Origin: Desulfonauticus sp. 38_4375 | Lineage (GTDB): Bacteria; Desulfobacterota; Desulfovibrionia; Desulfovibrionales; Desulfonatronovibrionaceae | Direction of reading: 5' to 3' | Length of the DNA: 32,962 bases | NCBI GenBank assembly: GCA_001507915.1 | Contig: LGER01000018.1 | Span: forward strand, 1-32,962 | Shown: positions 13,619-23,713 of the stretch, in pieces | Layout: each line of letters opens with the position of its first letter | Numbering within the stretch: position 1 is the stretch's first letter | Position numbers and translations under genes: made by a program | Notes under the pieces: model-generated | The model's database searches: none | Told to the model about the DNA's origin: nothing | Seen by the model: only the letters and a program-made list of their open reading frames with translations

Positions 13619-16038
13619 TATTTTAAGCCTAGAAGTGTCCAGAGTTCATCTACATGCTCTACGCTTTTTATTTTAATCTTTTTCCTTAGTTCTTTGGGGA
13701 TTTCTTCCAGGTCCTTTAGGTTTTTCTTGGGAATAATCACTTGTTTTAAACCATAGGTCACAGCAGCCAGGATTTTTTCCTTGATGCCACCCACAGGCAG
13801 GACTCTACCTCGTAAGGTAATTTCTCCTGTCATGGCTGTATCTCCAGGAAGGCTTTTGCCACTTAAGCTGGAAACCAGGGCCGCACAGATGGTAATGCCT
13901 GCTGAGGGTCCATCCTTGGGTGTGGCTCCTGCTGGGACGTGGATGTGTAAGTCATTTTTTTCTATAAAATCAGGTTCCAGGCCAAATTCCTTGGCTCTGG
14001 ACCTGGCATAGCTTAGGGCAGCCTGGGCACTTTCCTTCATTACCTCACCCAACTGACCTGTTAGTAGTAATTTTCCTTTACCAGGCAAAACACTTACTTC
14101 AATGTTTAGCACTTCTCCACCAAAGGGAGTCCAGGCCAGGCCCAGGGCAATACCTGGAGGTAAGTTGCTTTCCTTTTCTTCACTTAAGTATTTGGGAGCG
14201 CCCAGGTATTTATGGAGATTTTGACTAGTTATCCTAAAGGGACCCTTTTGGCCTTCAGCTATTTTACGCGCAACTTTGCGGCAAATAGTTCCCAATTCTC
14301 TTTCCAGGTTTCTTAAGCCAGCTTCTCTGGTGTACTCTCGAATTACTTTCAGCAAGGTGGAAGCACTAATTTGAATCTGTTCGGGTTTTAAACCGTTTTC
14401 GTTAATTTGCCTGGGCAAAAGGTATTGTTGGGCTATTTTGACCTTTTCCTGTTCAGTATAGCCCGGGATTCTAATTACTTCCATTCTGTCCAGCAGAGCT
14501 GGCGGAATAGTGTCCAGCATATTGGCTGTACAGATAAACATGACCTTGGAGAGGTCAAAGGGCACATTTAAGTAGTGGTCAGTAAAGGAGTTGTTTTGTT
14601 CTGGGTCCAGTACTTCCAGAAGAGCAGAAGAAGGGTCTCCTCTAAAGTCAGTGCCCACTTTATCGATTTCGTCCAGCATAAATACAGGGTTTTTGGTCCC
14701 GGCTTCTTTTATGCCTTGAATAATTCTACCTGGCATGGAACCAATATAAGTCCTTCTATGCCCGCGAATTTCTGCTTCGTCTTTCATGCCACCTAAAGAC
14801 ATGCGCACAAATTTGCGGTTTAAGGCCCTGGCAATGGACCTGCCCAAAGAGGTTTTTCCCACGCCAGGAGGACCTACAAAACAGAGAATAGGCCCTTTCA
14901 TTTGAGGGTTTAATTTGCGTACACTTAAATATTCCAGAATTCTTTCTTTTACTTTTTCCAGGTCGTAGTGGTCTTCATTTAAAATCTTTTCTGCTTCTTT
15001 TATATCTAAACGGTCTTTACTGACCTTTTTCCAGGGCAGTTCAGCTAGCCAGTCCAGGTAGGTGCGAATAACTGTTGCTTCTGAAGAATCTGGGTGCATA
15101 CTTTCTAAGCGACGGAGTTGTTTTTCAGCCTCTTTCATTATTTTAGTAGGAAGTCCTGCTTTTTTTAAGGCCTTTCTAAGTTCTTCCAGTTCTTCTTGTT
15201 CATCTGCTCCTTCACCCAGTTCTCTTTTGATGGCTTTTAATTGTTCACGCAAAAAGAACTCACGCTGGGCTTTGTCCATTCCTTCTCTGGCCATGTTTTG
15301 AATTTTGGCCTGCATGGTGGCTACTTCCACTTCTTTGGCCAGCTTTTCATTGACCAGTTTTAATCTTTCCACAGGGTCTTCACATTCCAGGATTTTTTGA
15401 GCTTCTTCTGGCTTCATGCGCAGGTTGGAAGCAATTAGGTCCGCCAGTCTTCCTGGCTCATCCACGCTGTTTAAAACAGCCATGATTTCAGCAGCATCTA
15501 TTCCCTTTAAGCTGAGAATCTTTTCGCTTTGTTCCCTGGCTGCCCGAACCAGAGCTTCCACTTCTGGTCCGTATTCAGTGATGTCTTTTTCTTCTATAAG
15601 ATCTACTTTTACTTCATAAAAGGGATCTTCTCGCACTACTTCCTTTATCCTGGCTCGTTGAATCCCCTGGATAAGTACTTTGAGGCGGCCATCTGGCATT
15701 TTAAGCATACGCATAATCATGGCCACTGTGCCTGTATGGTAAATATCGTCTATGGTAGGCTCATCTACTTTTTCATCTTTTTGGGCACAAATCAAAATAT
15801 AACGATCTTTATTTAGAGCTGCATCCACAGCTTGAACACTTTTTTCCCTACCCACAAAAAGGGGTAAAATCATGTAGTTGAAAATGGTAATGTCCCTTAC
15901 TGGCAGCAAGGGAAGGGTGTCTGGTATATCTAAACTTCCCTCCTGGAAGAGAGAAGAACCTTTGGCAGTTTCTTTAGTATCCTGGCTTTCTTCTGTTTTT
16001 TGTTCTTCTTGCTCAGTATGAATCTTTTCATCACTCAT
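13618..16038 (-). CDS. lon: ATP-dependent protease Lon (La)
   Basis: 806 residues, full length. Lon degrades misfolded and specific regulatory proteins in the cytoplasm as a hexamer. Order: an acidic 35-residue tail, the LON substrate-binding domain from about 40 (L-P-L-L-P-V-R-D), a coiled segment (E-F-F-L-R-E-Q-L-K-A-I), the AAA+ module with Walker A G-P-P-G-V-G-K395-T and Walker B F-M-L-D-E-I-D-K, and the serine-lysine protease domain with catalytic S712 (D-G-P-S-A-G) and K755 (G-G-I-K-E-K). It is the last gene of the leftward block, 20 bases after acyP, with AGGAGG about twelve bases from the ATG. No heat-shock promoter is evident in that short gap. Confidence 0.97.
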   Translation of the reverse strand: MSDEKIHTEQEEQKTEESQDTKETAKGSSLFQEGSLDIPDTLPLLPVRDITIFNYMILPLFVGREKSVQAVDAALNKDRYILICAQKDEKVDEPTIDDIYHTGTVAMIMRMLKMPDGRLKVLIQGIQRARIKEVVREDPFYEVKVDLIEEKDITEYGPEVEALVRAAREQSEKILSLKGIDAAEIMAVLNSVDEPGRLADLIASNLRMKPEEAQKILECEDPVERLKLVNEKLAKEVEVATMQAKIQNMAREGMDKAQREFFLREQLKAIKRELGEGADEQEELEELRKALKKAGLPTKIMKEAEKQLRRLESMHPDSSEATVIRTYLDWLAELPWKKVSKDRLDIKEAEKILNEDHYDLEKVKERILEYLSVRKLNPQMKGPILCFVGPPGVGKTSLGRSIARALNRKFVRMSLGGMKDEAEIRGHRRTYIGSMPGRIIQGIKEAGTKNPVFMLDEIDKVGTDFRGDPSSALLEVLDPEQNNSFTDHYLNVPFDLSKVMFICTANMLDTIPPALLDRMEVIRIPGYTEQEKVKIAQQYLLPRQINENGLKPEQIQISASTLLKVIREYTREAGLRNLERELGTICRKVARKIAEGQKGPFRITSQNLHKYLGAPKYLSEEKESNLPPGIALGLAWTPFGGEVLNIEVSVLPGKGKLLLTGQLGEVMKESAQAALSYARSRAKEFGLEPDFIEKNDLHIHVPAGATPKDGPSAGITICAALVSSLSGKSLPGDTAMTGEITLRGRVLPVGGIKEKILAAVTYGLKQVIIPKKNLKDLEEIPKELRKKIKIKSVEHVDELWTLLGLK

Positions 16039-16058
16039 AGGCTAAAATATCCTCCTTT

Positions 16059-16334
16059 TTATCCTCTTATTTCAAATTTGTCATAAGTTTTATCGTAATC
16101 TTCTAAATACTTACACTCCACATGCTCCACTCTACTTAAAGGTGAACCAACCAGGAGTCTTTTTTTTAGTTCTTCTAAATCCTTTTCCTCGCCCTGGGCT
16201 AAAACTTCTACTTTGCCGTCAGCTAGATTCCTTACCCATCCCTTTATATTTAGGCTTGTGGCTTGATCATGAGTCCAAGCCCTGAACCATACGCCCTGAA
16301 CCTTTCCACTTACTAAACATTGCATGGTCTTCAT
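16059..16334 (-). CDS. acyP: Acylphosphatase
   Basis: 91 residues, the normal size. It hydrolyses the carboxyl-phosphate bond of acyl phosphates. Both catalytic residues are visible: the arginine in G-K-V-Q-G-V-W-F-R (R18) and the asparagine in G-W-V-R-N (N36). It lies between radC and lon in the same operon, 15 bases after radC. The alternative reading as a HypF N-terminal fragment is excluded by its complete stand-alone length. Confidence 0.93.
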   Translation of the reverse strand: MKTMQCLVSGKVQGVWFRAWTHDQATSLNIKGWVRNLADGKVEVLAQGEEKDLEELKKRLLVGSPLSRVEHVECKYLEDYDKTYDKFEIRG

Positions 16335-16349
16335 TTTTCCCTCCTTGGG

Positions 16350-17033
16350 TTAAAAGCCTTGTTCCTTTAGACTCTGATATCCCTGTTTACTTATGATTAG
16401 GTGGTCTAAAAAAGACACCTCTAAATTTTTACAAGCTTCCTCAATTTTTCTAGTGATTTCCAGGTCAGCTAGAGAAGGAGTAGGCTCTCCACTGGGATGA
16501 TTGTGTGCCAGGATAAAGGCCTTGGCTTGATTTAAGAGCACCTGTTCTAATATTTCCCGCACATAAATGGGCGAAGAATCCAGAGTGCCCTGGCTCAGGC
16601 GGGACATTTTTATTAACTGATGCTTGTTATCCAGCATAACCAGCCACACCTCTTCTTTGCTTAAGGGAATTAGTTTGGGAGCCAGTAAGTTATAAACATC
16701 TTGAGGTGAGGTTATCTTTTGTTTTGTCTTTTGAAACTCTTGCACACTGGCTCTGCTCAAAAACTCCCTTAAAGCTAGCCAAAAAGTTGAAATTCCTGGC
16801 CCCACTCCCTCTATATTTTCCAACTCCTTTTCTTTGGCAAAGAGCAGTTGTTTAAAATTTTTAAACTTGGCTAATAAAGTTTTAGCCAAGGGCTTGGTAT
16901 CCTTGCGCGGCAGGGCATAACCTAACAGGAGTTCCAGCACCTCGTAGTCAGCCAAAGCTTCAGGGTTTTCGCGGAGTTTCTTTTTTAATCTTTGCCTATG
17001 GCCAAGATAATGAGGTTTATTTTTATTAGGCAT
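16350..17033 (-). CDS. radC: RadC / JAB-domain DNA-repair-associated protein
   Basis: 227 residues from the ATG at 17033, preferred over an in-frame TTG at 17051 because AGGGGGG sits just upstream of the ATG. The N-terminal part carries a helix-hairpin-helix (E-N-I-E-G-V-G-P-G-I), and the C-terminal JAB/MPN metallo domain has A-H-N-H-P-S-G-E-P-T-P-S-L-A-D, the full JAMM metal motif. The family name comes from an old radiation-sensitivity assignment later found to lie in recG; biochemical function is unsettled, though the JAMM motif predicts a zinc hydrolase fold. It is within the leftward operon between holA and acyP. Confidence 0.92.
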   Translation of the reverse strand: MPNKNKPHYLGHRQRLKKKLRENPEALADYEVLELLLGYALPRKDTKPLAKTLLAKFKNFKQLLFAKEKELENIEGVGPGISTFWLALREFLSRASVQEFQKTKQKITSPQDVYNLLAPKLIPLSKEEVWLVMLDNKHQLIKMSRLSQGTLDSSPIYVREILEQVLLNQAKAFILAHNHPSGEPTPSLADLEITRKIEEACKNLEVSFLDHLIISKQGYQSLKEQGF

Positions 17034-17112
17034 TAAATCCCCCCTGGGCAAGAGGTTTGGAAAAAATTTATTTATTTTTGCTTGTCTTTAAAGAGAAATC
17101 AAGGCCAGGCAC

Positions 17113-18063
17113 TTAGAAGAGTCTGGATAAAGAGAGTAGTAAGTAGTCAAAGGTTTCTTCTGGAGAACTTTCTCCACTTTTTATTTTAAATTCGCAAATA
17201 AGAACTAGGTCTAAGAGGGCAGCTATTCTGGATACACCTAATTTTTGGGCCAGAAATTTTTTCTTTTGCTTGATAAAAACTGGCATATTTACTTCATTAT
17301 CTTGATTGTAATAAAGTAACCACAGGACTTTGGCTTCCCTTCTTAAAAGGCCAAGCAAGGGAAAAATTAGTTCTTTGGCCTTTGTTTGTTCTTGTAAATT
17401 TCTCCACAGGTTGGGGTAGTCTTTATTTAAAAGGGAGTTAAAGAGTTGATAGACATCTTCTTCTGAAAAGGTATTTAATAAACTAAAATCTTTTTCCTGG
17501 ATTTTTTGCTCACTGATTAGGATAATTTTTTCCAGTTCTTGCATTAGAGCCTTTGTATCATCTGGAAGCAGGGGCAGGAGCTGGTTGAGCAGAGGAGGAG
17601 AAATTTCCTTTTGAGCAGCCTTTATTTTTTCCAGAATAAAAGCCCTTTTTTGGTTCTCTTTTAGTTCAGGAGCAGCAAAAATCCATTTTTGTTTTTTGGC
17701 CAGTTGATAGACAGGATGTTTATTAAACCAGCTGGGGATAGGAGGAAGCTTTTTTTTATTCCAGCTAGCTTCAAAGCAAAAAATAGAAAAGGTAGAGCTG
17801 CGTTTACTTAAAAGATATTTCTTAGCTTCTTGCCAGAAAGAAACTTCCAGGTTTTCCGCTTTTCTGACCCAAATGATTTGACCCGGACCAAATAAGGAAG
17901 AAGAGGTAAAGGTACTCCAAAAGTTTTCCTCTAACTCTTCTGCCCAGAAGACTTTTTTCTTCCAATTAGTCAGGTTAAAAGTTTCTAAAATTTTTTGGAC
18001 TTCTTCTTGAATTAGACCTATGTCTGGAGAAAAGCAGAGATAAAAATTGGGTCTAGAAGTCAT
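17113..18063 (-). CDS. holA: DNA polymerase III delta subunit
   Basis: 316 residues, the expected length. Delta opens the beta clamp within the clamp-loader complex. The sequence is weakly conserved, as is usual: an N-terminal Rossmann-like part with L-F-G-P-G-Q-I-I-W-V-R-K-A (about 57-69), a middle AAA+-like lid with L-M-Q-E-L-E-K-I-I (L-x-x-E-L-x-K typical of HolA), and the C-terminal collar domain with L-I-F-P-L-L-G-L-L-R-R-E-A-K-V-L-W. No Walker motif is present, correct for delta. It overlaps the end of lptE by 11 bases, the lptE-holA pairing seen in many proteobacteria, which strengthens the call. Confidence 0.88.
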   Translation of the reverse strand: MTSRPNFYLCFSPDIGLIQEEVQKILETFNLTNWKKKVFWAEELEENFWSTFTSSSLFGPGQIIWVRKAENLEVSFWQEAKKYLLSKRSSTFSIFCFEASWNKKKLPPIPSWFNKHPVYQLAKKQKWIFAAPELKENQKRAFILEKIKAAQKEISPPLLNQLLPLLPDDTKALMQELEKIILISEQKIQEKDFSLLNTFSEEDVYQLFNSLLNKDYPNLWRNLQEQTKAKELIFPLLGLLRREAKVLWLLYYNQDNEVNMPVFIKQKKKFLAQKLGVSRIAALLDLVLICEFKIKSGESSPEETFDYLLLSLSRLF

Positions 18064-18553
18064 TATTTCCCAGTTGATTTAAGCTTAAGCGCAGAGCTTC
18101 CTCTAGAGCCTTTTCTATGGCTTCTTTTTTTTCTCCTTCAGAAGTATAACTTTGCGCATAACTAACTGGCCTGGTTTCTAAAATTTTTTCTCCTTGGGCA
18201 TTGTTAAAAACCATTCTTAAACTAAGGTCAGCAGAGTATTTTAGAGTAGTATCATTTTCACCTTTGGTTTTTTCAGAGGTGGACAATCTGTCCAGGTAAA
18301 TGGTTAAGAAAAGTTCTGCTTGGCTGGAATTGGTAAGAGTGGCAGAGCTTCTTTTACTTATTTCTTCAGCTAAAAAATTGCGCACATATCCTTCTATCCA
18401 GGTTTCCTGGGTAGGATTAACAACTTTTTTTAGGTTTAGCTTGCTTGCCTGGTTGGGAAAGGAAAGGGGTTGGCTATCAATAAAGTGATAGCCACACCCT
18501 CCCATTAAAAACAAGATGCTTAATAATAGTAGATTGCCTGCTTTTCTTAACAT
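18053..18553 (-). CDS. lptE: LPS-assembly lipoprotein LptE
   Basis: 166 residues. A lipoprotein signal peptide ends in the lipobox L-M-G-G-C-G, so the mature protein is anchored from cysteine 20 in the outer membrane, where LptE plugs the LptD barrel and helps place lipopolysaccharide on the cell surface. The mature part has the G-Y-H-F start common to LptE, Y-V-R-N-F-L-A-E-E-I near 57 and a long C-terminal amphipathic helix. The start overlaps the leuS stop by one base (TAATG), and the 3' end overlaps holA; leuS-lptE-holA is the standard order. Its presence indicates a diderm with LPS. Confidence 0.87.
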   Translation of the reverse strand: MLRKAGNLLLLSILFLMGGCGYHFIDSQPLSFPNQASKLNLKKVVNPTQETWIEGYVRNFLAEEISKRSSATLTNSSQAELFLTIYLDRLSTSEKTKGENDTTLKYSADLSLRMVFNNAQGEKILETRPVSYAQSYTSEGEKKEAIEKALEEALRLSLNQLGNNDF

Positions 18554-21048
18554 TACTTAACCACTATGTTGACCAGTTTTTTGGGCACTACAATGGTCTT
18601 AACCACTGTTTTCCCTGCAATGTGTCTTTGCACATTTTCTTCTTGTAAAGCCAGGGTTTTAATTTCTTCTTCCGGGGTGTTAGCAGGTATTTCCAGTTTG
18701 CCCCTTAGCTTTCCATTTACCTGAACCACTATAACCAGGTTGTCTTGAACCAGAGCTTCTTTTAGGGGCTCAGGCCACCTGGATTCAGCCAGGGTGGTGG
18801 TATAGCCTATTTCCTGCCATAACTCCTCACAGAGGTGAGGCACAATGGGATAAAGCAGGGTAAGTACAGTGCTAATACTGGAAGAGAGTAAAAGCTTACC
18901 TTGTTCTGAATCCTTTAACTTATCCTTGCTTAAATACAAAAGGTTTACCAGTTCCATGATGGCAGCAATGGCTGTATTGAATTGGAACTTGTTTTCCAGA
19001 TCTTTGGTTACCTTTTCTATGGTGTAGTGTTCTTTGTACAAGAGTTCTTTGGCTTCAGAAGACAAACTTTCCCTATCCAGTTTATAGGCAGGACCCACAG
19101 GTTTAAGCACGGGTTTTAACTCTTGGACCAGGCGCCAGAGACGGTTTAAAAATCTAAAAGAGCCTTCAATACCCTGGTCACTCCATTCCATATCCTTTTC
19201 TGGTGGAGCAGCAAAGAGACAAAAGAGTCTAACTGTGTCTGCACCGTATTTTTGAATCATTTCATCCGGGTCCACTACATTGCCCTTGGATTTGGACATT
19301 TTGGCCCCATCTTTTAAGACCATTCCCTGGGTAAGGAGGTTGCTAAAGGGTTCGTCCAATTCCATAAAACCTAAATCCCTTAAAACCTTCACAAAAAAGC
19401 GGGAATAGAGCAGATGTAAAATGGCGTGTTCTACTCCACCAATGTACTGATCTACAGGGAGCCAGTATTTTAGGGCCCTGGGGTCAAAGGGTTTATCCTC
19501 TAATCTGGGCGCAGTATAGCGGGCAAAATACCAGGAAGACTCTACAAAGGTATCCATGGTATCTGTTTCTCTTCTGGCCTTTTGGCCACACCTGGGACAG
19601 GTGGTTTCCAGGAATTCCTTGCACTCAGGCAAAGGAGACTTGCCATCAGGCTTTGTCTTTACTTCCAGCGGCAGTACTACTGGAAGGTCTTCTTCTTTTA
19701 CTGGCACAATTCCACAACTATCACAGTAAACTACAGGAATGGGAGCCCCCCAGTAGCGTTGTCTGGAGATGTTCCAGTCTCTTAAACGATAGTTTACAGT
19801 CTTTTGGCCCAAACCTTTTTGAGCCAGGTATTCTGTGATTTTGATTTTGGCTTCTTCATTAAAAAGCCCATCAAATTGGCCTGAGTTTACCAGGTATCCA
19901 GGGCCTGTATAGGCTTCTTTTAAAGTTTCTTCCTGGAGTTTCTCTCCTTCAGGCTGAATGACAATTTTTAGAGGTAAAGAGTACTTTTGGGCAAATTCAA
20001 AATCTCTCTGGTCATGCGCAGGTACAGCCATAACTGCACCTGTTCCATATTCTACCAAAACAAAATTAGCCACATATATGGGCATTTTCTGGCCAGTTAC
20101 AGGATTTAAGCAATAACGACCAGTAAATACGCCTTCTTTTTCCAGGTCTTCAGAAGTTCTTTTTATTTTATCCAGGGCCTTGGTTTTCTGGATAAATTCT
20201 TCTACTGCCTGCTTGTTTGGGCTGTTGGCAATCAATTCTTCTACCAGGGGGTGTTCTGGAGCAAGGCTCATAAAAGTAGCTCCAAAGAGGGTATCTGGCC
20301 TGGTGGTAAAAACTTTTATTTTTTTCTCTGAACCTTCAAGGGCAAATTCTATTTCTGCACCTTCACTCTTTCCAATCCAGTTTCTTTGCATAATGAGAAC
20401 CTTTTCTGGCCAACCACCCTGCAACTTTTCCAGGTCCTTTAAAAGTTCTTCAGCATAGTCTGTAATACGCAGGAACCATTGCTCCAATTCCTTTTGTTCT
20501 ACCACTGAGCTACAGCGCCAGCAAAGTCCCTCTTCTACCTGTTCGTTGGCCAGGACTGTATTACACTTTGGGCACCAATTTACAGGGGATTTTTTGCGAT
20601 AGGCCAACCCCTTTTCCAATAACTTTAAAAAGAAGAGTTGTTCCCAGCGATAGTATTTGGGATGACAGGTAGCTATTTCCCTGTCCCAATCATAGGAATA
20701 ACCTAGTCTTTTAAGTTCTTTTTTCATGTAAGCTATATTTTCATAGGTCCATTTGGCTGGATGAGTATTGTGCTTGATAGCGGCATTTTCAGCAGGTAGT
20801 CCAAAGGCATCCCAGCCCATAGGATGAAGGACATTAAACCCTTGCATTTTCTTGACTCTGGCTACCACATCACCAATGGAATAGTTTCGTACATGTCCCA
20901 TATGAATGCGGCCAGAAGGATAGGGAAACATTTCCAGCACATAATACTTGGGCTTAGAATTATCTTCTTGAGTTTTAAATAGTTTTTTCTCTTCCCAAAT
21001 CTTTTGCCACTTGAGCTCTATTTCTTGAGGATTGTACTCTTTTTTCAT
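18553..21048 (-). CDS. leuS: Leucyl-tRNA synthetase
   Basis: 831 residues, full length for the bacterial enzyme. Class I signature HIGH appears as [11 protein letters not shown] near 43-53, and K583-M-S-K-S is the second ATP-binding signature. Between them are the CP1 editing domain (with [10 protein letters not shown] and the conserved aspartate in V-P-A-H-D-Q-R-D) and a zinc-type insertion (C-P-K-C ... C-W-R-C). The C-terminal tRNA-binding domain ends with V-N-G-K-L-R-G-K and the usual [14 protein letters not shown]. It follows the unidentified small gene by 13 bases with a GGAGAG ribosome site. Confidence 0.97.
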   Translation of the reverse strand: MKKEYNPQEIELKWQKIWEEKKLFKTQEDNSKPKYYVLEMFPYPSGRIHMGHVRNYSIGDVVARVKKMQGFNVLHPMGWDAFGLPAENAAIKHNTHPAKWTYENIAYMKKELKRLGYSYDWDREIATCHPKYYRWEQLFFLKLLEKGLAYRKKSPVNWCPKCNTVLANEQVEEGLCWRCSSVVEQKELEQWFLRITDYAEELLKDLEKLQGGWPEKVLIMQRNWIGKSEGAEIEFALEGSEKKIKVFTTRPDTLFGATFMSLAPEHPLVEELIANSPNKQAVEEFIQKTKALDKIKRTSEDLEKEGVFTGRYCLNPVTGQKMPIYVANFVLVEYGTGAVMAVPAHDQRDFEFAQKYSLPLKIVIQPEGEKLQEETLKEAYTGPGYLVNSGQFDGLFNEEAKIKITEYLAQKGLGQKTVNYRLRDWNISRQRYWGAPIPVVYCDSCGIVPVKEEDLPVVLPLEVKTKPDGKSPLPECKEFLETTCPRCGQKARRETDTMDTFVESSWYFARYTAPRLEDKPFDPRALKYWLPVDQYIGGVEHAILHLLYSRFFVKVLRDLGFMELDEPFSNLLTQGMVLKDGAKMSKSKGNVVDPDEMIQKYGADTVRLFCLFAAPPEKDMEWSDQGIEGSFRFLNRLWRLVQELKPVLKPVGPAYKLDRESLSSEAKELLYKEHYTIEKVTKDLENKFQFNTAIAAIMELVNLLYLSKDKLKDSEQGKLLLSSSISTVLTLLYPIVPHLCEELWQEIGYTTTLAESRWPEPLKEALVQDNLVIVVQVNGKLRGKLEIPANTPEEEIKTLALQEENVQRHIAGKTVVKTIVVPKKLVNIVVK

Positions 21049-21061
21049 GTTTCTCTCCTCT

Positions 21062-21544
21062 CTAACTGTTTTGCACCTTTAACTTCCAAAGGGGATAAAT
21101 ACTTCTTTTCTTTGTCTGTTTATTTTCCTGGGATTGGACAAGATTGTACTTGTTTTTGAAGCAGACATGGGTAAATTTTTTAGACCACTTTTTAAAGGTA
21201 TTTTGCAGGCAAAAATTTTTTACTTCAAAGTACAGGGTACCGTCCCAATTTTTAAAAAAAGGAAAAATAGTTTCTCCCCACTTTAAAAGGGAGTCTTCCA
21301 GCGATAAATTATATATGGGAACTAGGTAAGTTGGATTTAAGGCAATCTGGTTTGCCTTTAACCCTTTTAAAAGAGAATAAAAACTTTCACCAAAGTTATT
21401 TTCAGGGTTAAAGAAAAAATTTAGAGTTGTTAAGTTTTTATTTATTTCTAAAATACTTTCTACTTGAGTATGTTTTTTAAAATTAACCCACAGAGTGTTT
21501 GGAGGTAGTAAATTTAAATTATTTACTATTCCCAAGTTGACCAT
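21062..21544 (-). CDS. Uncharacterised small basic protein between nusB and leuS
   Basis: 160 residues, not recognised. It is rich in lysine, asparagine and aromatic residues, with no signal peptide, membrane span, cysteine cluster or known motif that I can see; the end ([10 protein letters not shown]) is strongly basic. The annotated ATG lies 26 bases inside the end of nusB; a TTG three codons later is an alternative. Position inside a tight operon, continuous frame and 13-base spacing to leuS argue that it is a real gene rather than chance. A fast-evolving lineage-specific protein is the likeliest explanation. Confidence 0.6.
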   Translation of the reverse strand: MVNLGIVNNLNLLPPNTLWVNFKKHTQVESILEINKNLTTLNFFFNPENNFGESFYSLLKGLKANQIALNPTYLVPIYNLSLEDSLLKWGETIFPFFKNWDGTLYFEVKNFCLQNTFKKWSKKFTHVCFKNKYNLVQSQENKQTKKRSIYPLWKLKVQNS

Positions 21545-21977
21545 TGGTTATATCCTTAGCAAGGGCATCCAGAATGCCGTTGACAAAGGTTTTGGAATTT
21601 ATATCGCCATAGCCTTTGGCCAGTTCTATGGCCTCATTGATACTTACCTTAGGAGGAATATCAGGGCGAAAAATAAGTTCAAAGGTAGCCAGGCGCAAGA
21701 TAGTAAGTTCTATTTTGGCAATTCTATTTATTTTCCAGTTGCGGGAATATTTTTCAATATAACTGTCAAGTTCGCTTTTTTTTTCTTCTACTCCCTCAAT
21801 GAGTTCCCAGGCAAAAGGAGCTTGTTCTGGCGAGAAGTTTTCTTTTTTAGGGTCTGGAAAACAGGCAGCATTTTCCTTGAGCAAGTTGAGTTCTGTTTCT
21901 GAATTAAAGTTCAGGCTATAAAGCACTTGAAAGGCAAATTCCCGTTGCTTGCGGCGAGAGAGCTTCTGAATTTTCAT
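21519..21977 (-). CDS. nusB: Transcription antitermination factor NusB
   Basis: 152 residues. NusB with NusE (S10) binds boxA RNA and supports antitermination of rRNA operons. The all-helical fold is recognisable from R-R-K-Q-R-E-F-A-F-Q-V-L-Y (8-20), the middle L-D-S-Y-I-E-K-Y-S-R-N-W-K-I-N-R-I-A-K-I-E-L-T-I-L-R and the C-terminal K-V-S-I-N-E-A-I-E-L-A-K-G-Y-G. It follows ribH by 20 bases; the ribH-nusB pairing is one of the most conserved in bacteria. Confidence 0.95.
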   Translation of the reverse strand: MKIQKLSRRKQREFAFQVLYSLNFNSETELNLLKENAACFPDPKKENFSPEQAPFAWELIEGVEEKKSELDSYIEKYSRNWKINRIAKIELTILRLATFELIFRPDIPPKVSINEAIELAKGYGDINSKTFVNGILDALAKDITNGQLGNSK

Positions 21978-21997
21978 AGATGTAGATTCCCTTTGAC

Positions 21998-22468
21998 CTA
22001 GATTTGTTCCAGCACTCTGATGGTTTCCAGGAGGGCTTGGGCAGCTTCAGCTCCTCTATTTCCTGCTTTACTTCCTGCTCGCTCTATGGCTTGTTCCAGA
22101 GTATCAGTGGTGAGTACGCCAAATCCTACGGGAACTTCTGTCTCCAGGCTGACCAGGGCAATACCTTTGCTGGCTTCAGCAGCCACATAATCAAAATGGG
22201 GGGTAGCTCCTCTAATAATGGCTCCCAGGCAGATGATACCTGCATATTTCTGGCTTTTGGCCAGTTTTTTGGCCACTAGAGGAAGTTCAAAGGCACCTGG
22301 CACTCGAACTAGAGTGATATTGTCCTTGTTTAAACCATGTCGTACCAGATAGTCCACAGCACCAGCAATGAGTTTGTCCACAATAAAATCATTAAATCTG
22401 CTGGCTACAATGGCAATGGAAAGGTCCTGGGCATTTAGTTGCCCTTCAATGGTTTTTAGGTGTAACAT
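21998..22468 (-). CDS. ribH: 6,7-dimethyl-8-ribityllumazine synthase
   Basis: 156 residues. It condenses 5-amino-6-ribitylaminouracil with dihydroxybutanone phosphate in the penultimate riboflavin step. Conserved pieces: I-V-A-S-R-F-N-D (18-25), [24 protein letters not shown] with the catalytic histidine, and [16 protein letters not shown]. Subunits assemble into pentamers or capsids. It is preceded by ribBA with a one-base gap. Confidence 0.97.
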   Translation of the reverse strand: MLHLKTIEGQLNAQDLSIAIVASRFNDFIVDKLIAGAVDYLVRHGLNKDNITLVRVPGAFELPLVAKKLAKSQKYAGIICLGAIIRGATPHFDYVAAEASKGIALVSLETEVPVGFGVLTTDTLEQAIERAGSKAGNRGAEAAQALLETIRVLEQI

Positions 22469-22469
22469 T

Positions 22470-23690
22470 TTACTTATCCCCTTTATCTTGAATGTTGTTT
22501 AAAATGTGTCCCATTTTATCTCTTTTGGTTTTTAGATAACAGTAGTTTTCTTCACAGGCTGGAATTTCTATGGGTACTCGTTCTACCACCTGTAAACCAT
22601 AGCCTTCCAGGCCTACGATTTTTTTGGGATTGTTGGTCATAAGACGCATTTTACTGATTCCCAGATTAACCAAGATTTGAGCTCCTATACCATAATCTCT
22701 AAGGTCTGGAGGAAAGCCCAGGGCTAAATTGGCTTCTACCGTATCTTTGCCCTGGTCTTGCAGTTTGTAGGCTTTTATCTTGTTGGCCAGGCCAATACCT
22801 CTTCCTTCCTGGCGCATATAGAGGATAACGCCCTTGCCTTCTTTTTCAATCATTTGCATGGCAGTTTGGAGTTGTTTGCCGCAATCACAGCGTAAGGAAC
22901 CAAAGACATCACCAGTTAAGCATTCACTGTGAACCCTGACCATTACTGGTTCGTCTTTTTCCCACTCACCTTTTACCAGAGCTATATGCGTTTGATTGTC
23001 CGTCTGGCTTTCAAAGGCAATGGCCTTGAAATTGCCGTAGGCAGTGGGCAAAAAGGCTTCTGCTTCTCGCTTGACCAGGGAATCAAAGCGCATGCGGTAG
23101 CGAATAAGGTCTTCAATGGTGCAAATTTTTAAATCATGTTCCTGGGCAAACTTTTCCAGATCCGGCATTCTGGCCATGGTGCCGTCGTCTTTCATAATTT
23201 CACAGATGACTGCTGCTGGCTTTAGACCAGCCAATCTGGCTAAATCTACACTGCCTTCGGTCTGTCCAGCTCTTTCCAGTACCCCGCCTTTTCTGGCCCT
23301 TAAGGGGAAAATGTGTCCTGGGGTAACAATATCATCCGGGGTTACATTGTCTTTTACTGCCGTTAAAATGGTGGTAGCTCTGTCTTGAGCAGAAATGCCA
23401 GTAGTTACTCCTTCTTTGGCTTCAATGGATACAGTAAAGGCCGTGCCAAACTTGGAACGACCGCGTTGGGGTTGTAGGGGAAGTCCCAATTTGTCCACCC
23501 ATTCTGGCGCCAGGGCCAGGCAGATAAGTCCCCGTCCGTGCTTGGCCATAAAGTTGATTATTTCAGGAGTTACTTTTTCAGCAGCAATGGTTAAGTCCCC
23601 TTCATTTTCTCTATCTTCGTCATCTACCAAGATGATCATTTTGCCTTGTTTAATGTCTTCAATGGCTTCTTCAATAGTACACTTGGGCAT
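22470..23690 (-). CDS. ribBA: Bifunctional DHBP synthase / GTP cyclohydrolase II
   Basis: 406 residues, the fused form. The first ~200 residues are dihydroxybutanone-phosphate synthase ([11 protein letters not shown] metal/substrate loop near 23-33 and T-P-G-H-I-F-P-L-R near 123). The second half is GTP cyclohydrolase II with zinc cysteines C257, C268 and C270 ([17 protein letters not shown]) and R-Q-E-G-R-G-I-G-L. Together they supply both precursors of the riboflavin pathway from ribulose 5-phosphate and GTP. Both active sites look intact. It lies between ribE and ribH. No FMN riboswitch is present upstream, since it is internal to the operon. Confidence 0.96.
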   Translation of the reverse strand: MPKCTIEEAIEDIKQGKMIILVDDEDRENEGDLTIAAEKVTPEIINFMAKHGRGLICLALAPEWVDKLGLPLQPQRGRSKFGTAFTVSIEAKEGVTTGISAQDRATTILTAVKDNVTPDDIVTPGHIFPLRARKGGVLERAGQTEGSVDLARLAGLKPAAVICEIMKDDGTMARMPDLEKFAQEHDLKICTIEDLIRYRMRFDSLVKREAEAFLPTAYGNFKAIAFESQTDNQTHIALVKGEWEKDEPVMVRVHSECLTGDVFGSLRCDCGKQLQTAMQMIEKEGKGVILYMRQEGRGIGLANKIKAYKLQDQGKDTVEANLALGFPPDLRDYGIGAQILVNLGISKMRLMTNNPKKIVGLEGYGLQVVERVPIEIPACEENYCYLKTKRDKMGHILNNIQDKGDK

Positions 23691-23713
23691 TTTCTAACCT
23701 CTTTTTTGATTTT

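Noticed and set aside
21495-21902. Plus-strand frame of 135 codons antisense to nusB
   Set aside because: nusB has clear family motifs on the minus strand; the antisense frame has no ribosome-binding site or recognisable domain.
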